Source of the DNA: Candidatus Zixiibacteriota bacterium
GTDB lineage: Bacteria > Zixibacteria > MSB-5A5 > GN15 > FEB-12
Assembly: GCA_016213305.1 (NCBI GenBank)
Contig: JACRAV010000131.1
Location: 1-10,404, forward strand
Direction of reading: 5' to 3'
DNA: 10,404 nt
Shown: in pieces, positions 6,332 through 10,404 of the stretch
Position numbering within the stretch: the first letter of the stretch is position 1
How the letters are laid out: each line of letters opens with the position of its first letter
Program-made: the position numbers and the translations under genes
The notes under the pieces: generated by a model
What the model saw: only the letters and a program-made list of their open reading frames with translations
What the model was told of the DNA's origin: nothing
The model's database searches: none

Positions 6332-6970
6332 CTAATCGTGATCCCGGCGGATGGCGGAAAGACGGTCGATATCGGTTCGGGGAATCCGGTTGACCGCGCC
6401 CAATTGGCGGGCCTGGGCAAGGATACGGGCTAATTGTTCGACGGTTTCATGCCTATTCAGGGCCTGTTCAAGAGTCTTGCCTACCGTCAGGAGACCATGG
6501 TTAGCCAGCAAAAAGGCGTTGTGATCCTTCACATACGGCGCCAGCGATTCCGGCACGGCATTCGTACCGGGTGAGGCATACTTGGTCAGGGGGATATCGC
6601 CGACATAGACCACAACCTCAGGCAGGATATCCGCTTCGAGCGGAATGCCGGCAACCGCAAAGGCGGTGGCGTAGGGCGGGTGGGAGTGGACACAGGCCAT
6701 GACGTCGGGCCGCTCCCGATACACAAACAGGTGCATGAGCATTTCCGTCGAGGGTTCACCGTCCCCTCTGACATGCCGGCCATCGGGGTCAACCAGAATG
6801 ATATCGTCGGGGGTCAAGCGACCCTTGGCTACTCCGGAGCGGGTAATGAGAACACGGTCCCGGTCCAGCCGAATGGACATGTTTCCACCGCTTCCGGCCA
6901 GCATTTGCCGCTCAGACAACAGTCGGCCGGCCATAGTAATCTGGTCAACTGGATTGGCGCCAAGAGACAT
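6332..6970 (-). CDS. Class II (zinc) aldolase, FucA/AraD/MtnB superfamily
   Basis: Members cleave or epimerise phosphorylated sugars, or dehydrate methylthioribulose phosphate, through a zinc-bound enediolate. From the ATG at 6970 the product is 212 residues, typical of fuculose-1-phosphate aldolases. Motifs: GSGGNMSIR (26-34, phosphate loop), TRSGVAKG (43-50), PSTEM with the catalytic E76, VHSHPPYA with zinc ligands H95 and H97, and LANHGLL with the third ligand H158. A TTG thirteen codons upstream keeps the frame open, but it coincides with a consensus -35 box, so I take the ATG. No ribosome-binding site precedes it, consistent with a near-leaderless message. It is the first gene of the operon. 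Its substrate is unknown; the pterin context is suggestive, but folB already supplies the usual pterin aldolase. Confidence 0.88.
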   Translation of the reverse strand: MSLGANPVDQITMAGRLLSERQMLAGSGGNMSIRLDRDRVLITRSGVAKGRLTPDDIILVDPDGRHVRGDGEPSTEMLMHLFVYRERPDVMACVHSHPPYATAFAVAGIPLEADILPEVVVYVGDIPLTKYASPGTNAVPESLAPYVKDHNAFLLANHGLLTVGKTLEQALNRHETVEQLARILAQARQLGAVNRIPRTDIDRLSAIRRDHD

Positions 6971-6980
6971 AGTGGGAGCC

Positions 6981-7009
6981 AAAGTACGCCGGTGGCCGGG
7001 TATTGTCAA
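6981..7009 (-). promoter_or_regulatory. Promoter of the aldolase-folBK-panB operon
   Basis: On the minus strand there is a perfect -35, TTGACA (7009-7004), then 17 bases, then TACTTT (6986-6981). The -10 keeps the key T, A and final T. The predicted start near 6974 leaves only about four bases before the ATG at 6970. All six minus-strand genes follow with gaps of at most 16 bases or with overlaps, so this is probably the promoter for the whole operon. Confidence 0.55.
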
Positions 7010-7142
7010 TCAGGGCGCCGCGCACCGCCATCCGTAAGGGGGGAAATGTTGTGTTTGAGGGGAATGAAAATTGAATCTAAAGCGGCTCGGAGACGTTATA
7101 AGAGTAGCATGGGCGGTGACCAAAACCCCCTTGAAAAAGAAC

Positions 7143-7171
7143 TTGACAGCTCTCAGGGGCTGTCGTATACT
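7143..7171 (+). promoter_or_regulatory. Strong sigma70-type promoter of htrA
   Basis: TTGACA (7143-7148), exactly 17 bases, then TATACT (7166-7171): eleven of twelve consensus bases with the ideal spacer. Transcription would start near 7178, about 22 bases before the chosen GTG start. This placement rules out the longer in-frame start at 7071 for transcripts from this promoter. Confidence 0.8.
7145..7164. promoter_or_regulatory. Dyad inside the htrA promoter spacer, possible operator
   Basis: GACAGC (7145-7150) and GCTGTC (7159-7164) form a perfect 6-bp inverted repeat with an 8-base centre. It covers the end of the -35 and nearly the whole spacer. A dimeric regulator bound here would block or reshape RNA polymerase binding. 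No regulator gene is next to it, so the assignment rests on symmetry and position only. Confidence 0.35.
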
Positions 7172-7188
7172 ATTAGGCTCAACCGTTT

Positions 7189-7193
7189 GGAGG
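7189..7193 (+). promoter_or_regulatory. Ribosome-binding site that sets the htrA start
   Basis: GGAGG touches the ATG at 7194 (no spacing), lies three bases from the GTG at 7197, and six bases from the GTG at 7200. Only the last spacing is good for initiation, so the start is placed at 7200. Confidence 0.6.
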
Positions 7194-7199
7194 ATGGTG

Positions 7200-8714
7200 G
7201 TGGCATCTTTCCGTAGAATTCCCAAGCAAATAACGTCTAAAGGTGTGCGTATAGCGGCCACAGCGGTCTTCGGGCTGGTCTGTGTTGTTTTTGGTATCTT
7301 GTTGTCGTCCAACGTCAATTTGCCGCCGCAGACGATCGCCCAGCCCGCCCCGGCGCAAACCAACGCCACCTTTGCCGGGTACCCGGTGCTCAAGAATAAT
7401 AGTGGCGACTACGAGTCGCCGTTTGTGAGTGTGGTCGAAAAGTATGCCAATGCGGTGGTCAATATATCCGCCCGGACCCGTGAACCGGAAGGCCCCTGGT
7501 GGTTCCACGGAGGCGGGGGCGGATACGGCACCTCGCTTGGTTCCGGGTTCTTTTTCCGCGAGGATGGGTACATTCTGACCAACAATCATGTGGTAAAAGA
7601 CGCTGTCGAATTGACCGTACGAACCTCGTCCGGCTACGACTACAAGGCCCGTCTGGTCGGGTCGGACCCGGAATCGGATCTGGCGGTGATCAAGGTCGAT
7701 CCCGAAGAAAAGGTTACTATCATTCCGTTTGGCGATTCCGAGGGGCTTAAGGTAGGGGATTGGGCGATAGCAATCGGCAATCCATTCCCTCAGCAAGGGT
7801 TGGATCGAACGGTGACGGTTGGGGTGATCTCGGCCAAAGGGCGGAGCAATCTTCGCTTCGGCGAGAATTCACCGATTTATCAGAATTACATTCAGACGGA
7901 TGCCTCGATCAACCCCGGCAATTCCGGCGGTCCTCTGCTGAACATCAGAGGGGAATGTGTTGGTGTCAACGCGGCGATCTCAAGTCCGACCGGATCATCA
8001 GTCGGGATTGGTTTTGCGATTCCCATCAACCTGGCGCGGGCCATCGTGCCGGACCTGATCCAGTCCGGGAAAGCCAGTCGTGGCTGGATGGGTGTCTGGC
8101 TGAATAGCGTGACCGAACGCGAGGCCAAACGGCAGGGACTCAACGCCGTTAAGGGGGTGTTGATTGATTCGGTGTTCGAGGGTTCACCGGCCGCTAAGGC
8201 GGGGATTCGGAGCGGCGACATCATCGTGCGGTTCAACAATCAGGATATTCTGAACCCGAACCAGTTCTCGGTGGCCGTTTCGACCCTCCGGCACGATCAA
8301 TCGGTACCGGCCGAAATCGTCCGCAACGGCAAGCACATAACGGTCACCACGACGGTGGCGGATCGCGACGCTTTCCTGGCCAAAGCGGGTGGAGGGCAGG
8401 GAGCCGAGCCGGGCAATCCCGATGGGGTCACCTGGATGGGCATGGATGTCGTTCCTCTGACCGACGAAATCGCAAATGAGATTGGCGTGAACCGAGTCGA
8501 CGGCGTGTACGTCATTCGCGTGTACCCCGGTTCTCCCGCCGACCGGGCGGAGATCTACAAGGGAACGATTATTCGCAATGTGAATAATCAGCCGGTCAAA
8601 TCGATGAAGGACTTTAGGAACATTGTCCACGGTCTGCGCGGGGCGACGGGGCGGGTCCCCTTGATCGTGCAGGACCCGGACGGAACCGTCGGGCTGAAGG
8701 CGATTCGGCTGTAG
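7200..8714 (+). CDS. htrA: HtrA/DegP-family periplasmic serine protease with two PDZ domains
   Basis: HtrA proteases degrade or refold damaged envelope proteins. The GTG at 7200 gives 504 residues. A short basic N-terminus leads into one hydrophobic segment (about 16-37), a signal peptide or membrane anchor, so the enzyme works in the periplasm. Protease domain: the Gly-rich run before SLGSGFFF, TNNHVV with H130, SDLAVIKV with D160, and NPGNSGGPL with S242 make a complete triad. PDZ1 (about 294-387) starts at RGWMGVWLN. PDZ2 (about 411-497) starts at TWMGMDVV and includes GSPADRAEIYKGTII. Residues 395-408 form a short Gly-rich linker. An upstream TTG (7071) would add 43 basic residues but lies ahead of the promoter. 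The sigma gene follows after 108 bases with no clear terminator, so read-through into it is possible. Confidence 0.93.
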   Translation: MASFRRIPKQITSKGVRIAATAVFGLVCVVFGILLSSNVNLPPQTIAQPAPAQTNATFAGYPVLKNNSGDYESPFVSVVEKYANAVVNISARTREPEGPWWFHGGGGGYGTSLGSGFFFREDGYILTNNHVVKDAVELTVRTSSGYDYKARLVGSDPESDLAVIKVDPEEKVTIIPFGDSEGLKVGDWAIAIGNPFPQQGLDRTVTVGVISAKGRSNLRFGENSPIYQNYIQTDASINPGNSGGPLLNIRGECVGVNAAISSPTGSSVGIGFAIPINLARAIVPDLIQSGKASRGWMGVWLNSVTEREAKRQGLNAVKGVLIDSVFEGSPAAKAGIRSGDIIVRFNNQDILNPNQFSVAVSTLRHDQSVPAEIVRNGKHITVTTTVADRDAFLAKAGGGQGAEPGNPDGVTWMGMDVVPLTDEIANEIGVNRVDGVYVIRVYPGSPADRAEIYKGTIIRNVNNQPVKSMKDFRNIVHGLRGATGRVPLIVQDPDGTVGLKAIRL

Positions 8715-8822
8715 CCGCCCGATGGATTGGAACTTCGGTAGCGAAAAGCTGTTGTGAACAGGACCGGCCAAGGCAGGTCGGTGTATTGGATAGAAACCTG
8801 AAGAGGAATAGGAACATTACTC

Positions 8823-9677
8823 GTGGCAAAACAGTCCCTCAAGTATCGCGATGAAGATCGCTCCCTCGATCTGTACCTTCGCGAAATCGGGGAAACTCCG
8901 CTTATCAACGCCGATGAAGAAGTGCGGCTGGCCAAACGTATCAAGCAGGGCGATAAACGTGCCCTGGAAAAATTAACCAAGGCCAATCTCCGCTTTGTGG
9001 TGTCGGTGGCAAAGCAGTATCAGAATCAGGGCTTGTCCCTGGCCGACCTGATCAACGAGGGGAATATCGGCCTGATCAAGGCGGCCAAGCGGTTCGACGA
9101 AACCCGTGGCTTCAAGTTCATCAGTTACGCCGTCTGGTGGATCCGCCAGGCAATTCTACAGGCATTGGCCGAGCAGAGCCGGATCGTCCGCCTGCCCTTA
9201 AACCGGGTGGGAACCCTGCACAAAATCGGCAAGATTTCGAGCCGGCTGGAACAGGATCTGGGGCGCATTCCTTCGCCGGAAGAAATCGCCAAGGAACTGG
9301 AGCTGTCGGAAGGCGAAGTCTCCGACACGCTCAAGATTTCCAACTCGCACCTGTCGCTGGACGCGCCGTTCTCAGTGTCGGAAGACAACTCGCTCATCGA
9401 CATTCTCGAGGACGAGTTCCAGCCGTCGCCGGACGAAGCGCTCTTGAAGAACTCTTTGCGGGTTGAGATCGAGAAGGCGCTCGACACGCTGACGGCGCGT
9501 GAGTCCGAGGTGATCAATCTGTATTTCGGATTGAATCATGAGAAGGCGCTGACGCTTGAGGAGATCGGCGCGCGGTTCTCGCTGACGCGGGAACGGGTGC
9601 GCCAGATCAAGGAAAAGGCGATCCGCCGCCTTCGCCATGCCTCGCGAAGCCGCTCGCTCCGGGCGTATTTGAACTAA
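8823..9677 (+). CDS. rpoD: RpoD/SigA-type RNA polymerase sigma factor (short, without region 1.1)
   Basis: The protein directs RNA polymerase to -35/-10 promoters. The GTG start has AGGAAC seven bases upstream, and the product is 284 residues. Region 1.2 (about 11-42: LDLYLREIGETPLI) is followed by region 2 (about 50-120: NLRFVVSVAKQY, DLINEGNIGLIKAAKRFD, and FISYAVWWIRQAI for -10 recognition and melting). Region 3 follows (about 125-200). Region 4 (about 215-275) carries the -35-binding helix-turn-helix TLEEIGARFSLTRERVRQI. Region 1.1 and the long non-conserved insert of E. coli RpoD are absent; Bacteroidetes and relatives have primary sigma factors of this short form. It is therefore probably the housekeeping sigma, though a group 2 (RpoS-like) role cannot be excluded from one gene. 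The window's own promoters fit its expected specificity. Confidence 0.9.
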   Translation: MAKQSLKYRDEDRSLDLYLREIGETPLINADEEVRLAKRIKQGDKRALEKLTKANLRFVVSVAKQYQNQGLSLADLINEGNIGLIKAAKRFDETRGFKFISYAVWWIRQAILQALAEQSRIVRLPLNRVGTLHKIGKISSRLEQDLGRIPSPEEIAKELELSEGEVSDTLKISNSHLSLDAPFSVSEDNSLIDILEDEFQPSPDEALLKNSLRVEIEKALDTLTARESEVINLYFGLNHEKALTLEEIGARFSLTRERVRQIKEKAIRRLRHASRSRSLRAYLN

Positions 9678-9702
9678 TCGTTATTGAAATCGATCATGTC
9701 AG

Positions 9703-9731
9703 GCCGCCCCGGCAACGGGGCGGCTTTTTTT
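9703..9731 (+). terminator. Intrinsic terminator after the sigma-factor gene
   Basis: GCCGCCCC (9703-9710) pairs perfectly with GGGGCGGC (9717-9724) around GGCAAC and is followed directly by seven T's (9725-9731). It lies 25 bases after the stop codon and closes the htrA-sigma region. Confidence 0.95.
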
Positions 9732-9746
9732 GCGGGGACTGATCGG

Positions 9747-9775
9747 TTGCGCTACGGCTTTATGCACTATATACT
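9747..9775 (+). promoter_or_regulatory. Promoter of the glycosyltransferase gene
   Basis: TTGCGC (9747-9752), 17 bases, then TATACT (9770-9775), just after the terminator. The predicted start falls near 9782, between the ATG at 9778 and the in-frame ATG at 9787. If it is right, translation must use 9787 on an almost leaderless message. Confidence 0.55.
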
Positions 9776-9777
9776 CC

Positions 9778-10404
9778 ATGTCACGTATGGTGGACGATCA
9801 CCGCGAAAACCCCATCACTCGAAGAATAGCCGTCGCCGTCGGCCTGCTGGTCTTTACGGTGGTTCTCCTCCGCACGGCCTGGGTCTGTGACGATGCCTAT
9901 ATCTCGTTTCGCACGATCGATAATTTCGTTCTTGGCTACGGCCTCCGCTGGAACGTTGATGAGCGCGTCTGGTCGTTCACCAACCCGCTCTGGGTGCTGG
10001 TGGTTTCGGCGGTGTATGTCTTTACCCATGAAATGTATTTCACCAGCATCTTTCTTTCGATCGGTCTGGCCATTGCGACGCTGGCAATCCTGGACAAGGG
10101 ACTGAGTCGATCTCTGGCCGTCACCGCGTTGATCTTTGGAGTGTTCACCTTCTCGAAGGCATTTATCGATTACTCGACGTCGGGGCTTGAGAACGTAATG
10201 ACTCATCTCCTGCTCGCAATGTTTCTGGTCATCTGGCTGACGGGTCAGATGAGTCATCGGCGTTTGTTCTGGCTGTCGCTGGTCGCTTCGCTGGCGACGC
10301 TGAACCGTATGGACACCATTCTTCTGCTACTCCCTGCTCTCGCTGTGGCCTGGTGGCAGGTGCGAAGCTGGTCGGCCGTTCGGACAGTTCTGCGGGGTTT
10401 CCTG
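9778..10404 (+). CDS. Polytopic GT-C-type glycosyltransferase, N-terminal part (runs off the window)
   Basis: The frame is open for 209 codons to the window end. After a short basic N-terminus and a first membrane helix (about 17-36) comes DDAYISFRTIDN (38-49), then GYGLRWNVDERVWSFTNPLW (53-72). An acidic pair in the first external loop followed by a 'G.G...N..ER...TN.LW' stretch is typical of GT-C enzymes that use polyprenyl-phosphate sugars; the closest style I know is the AftB-like (GT89) arabinofuranosyltransferases. Further helices follow, with TSGLE (134-138) and NRMD (176-179) at positions where that group has SGLE and a R-[PM]-[ED]-like turn. Inferred: transfer of a sugar to a cell-envelope acceptor on the outer face of the membrane; donor and acceptor are unknown. 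There is no ribosome-binding site before either ATG (9778 or 9787), and the promoter position favours 9787. Confidence 0.78.
   Translation, partial: MSRMVDDHRENPITRRIAVAVGLLVFTVVLLRTAWVCDDAYISFRTIDNFVLGYGLRWNVDERVWSFTNPLWVLVVSAVYVFTHEMYFTSIFLSIGLAIATLAILDKGLSRSLAVTALIFGVFTFSKAFIDYSTSGLENVMTHLLLAMFLVIWLTGQMSHRRLFWLSLVASLATLNRMDTILLLLPALAVAWWQVRSWSAVRTVLRGFL

Noticed and set aside
6971..7009. TTG start for a 225-residue aldolase
   Set aside because: The TTG is part of a perfect TTGACA -35 box, and the 13 extra residues precede the family's normal N-terminus.
7071..7199. TTG start 43 codons upstream for htrA, with GAGGGG eight bases before it
   Set aside because: The ribosome-binding site is respectable, but the strong promoter at 7143-7171 lies inside this extension, and HtrA proteins do not need the extra basic segment. 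GTG at 7200 has GGAGG at good spacing.
7046..7216. 56-codon + strand ORF (MLCLRGMKIESK...) upstream of htrA
   Set aside because: It contains the near-consensus htrA promoter and runs over the htrA start. The G-rich stretch before it is too close to its ATG, and it has no recognisable motif.
8762..8781. Hairpin ACCGGCC-AAGGCA-GGTCGGT between htrA and the sigma gene
   Set aside because: The stem is seven pairs with one G-U pair and has no T-run after it, too weak to call a terminator. The two genes may be co-transcribed.
1..10404. CRISPR arrays, transposases, integrases, tRNA or rRNA genes
   Set aside because: I looked for regularly spaced repeats, recombinase-like proteins, cloverleaf patterns and rRNA motifs and saw none. 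The only mobility hint is the duplicated panB tail.

Overview
The window looks like a chromosomal segment from an uncultured bacterium of the Fibrobacteres-Chlorobi-Bacteroidetes neighbourhood. A Zixibacteria-like lineage is my best guess. The clues are a short primary-type sigma factor without region 1.1, a secreted protein built around dockerin-style EF-hand loops, and a folK / deoxynucleoside kinase / panB gene string. This placement comes from family knowledge and gene style, not from a search. Base composition is fairly GC-rich, with a poorer patch in the dockerin gene. I see no plasmid, phage, transposase or CRISPR genes.

Layout: (1) 3-1112 (+), the end of a tandem Ser/Thr kinase protein. 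It has the C-lobe of one kinase domain, then a second domain that has lost its catalytic Asp, then a C-terminal membrane anchor. (2) 1113-1480, a 368-bp stretch without a secure gene. It holds a degraded second copy of the last codons of panB, an inverted repeat, a possible 34-residue ORF and a good promoter. (3) 1481-2674 (+), a secreted dockerin-type protein ending at a strong hairpin. (4) 6970-2748 (-), a tightly packed six-gene operon: class II aldolase, PLP-fold aminotransferase-like protein without the Schiff-base lysine, folB, folK, deoxynucleoside kinase and panB. (5) 7200-9677 (+), an HtrA-type periplasmic protease followed by an RpoD-type sigma factor, closed by a textbook terminator. 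(6) 9778 to the window end (+), the start of a polytopic GT-C-type glycosyltransferase with its own promoter.

How the genes work together: folB and folK make the pterin precursor of tetrahydrofolate. panB spends 5,10-methylene-tetrahydrofolate to make ketopantoate for CoA. The deoxynucleoside kinase feeds dNMP pools, where thymidylate synthesis also uses methylene-tetrahydrofolate. The operon is therefore a plausible one-carbon/cofactor unit; the roles of its first two genes are open. The aldolase operon and htrA are divergent around 6971-7199, each with its own promoter.

Most interesting: the 1.58-kb dockerin module is bracketed by the real panB 3' end (2748) and a diverged copy of that end (1123-1167) in the same orientation. 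That is the pattern left by insertion at a gene 3' end, or by duplication. Second is the aminotransferase-fold protein with Tyr where the PLP lysine should be. Third are two promoters placed so close to their start codons that the mRNAs should be leaderless or nearly so.
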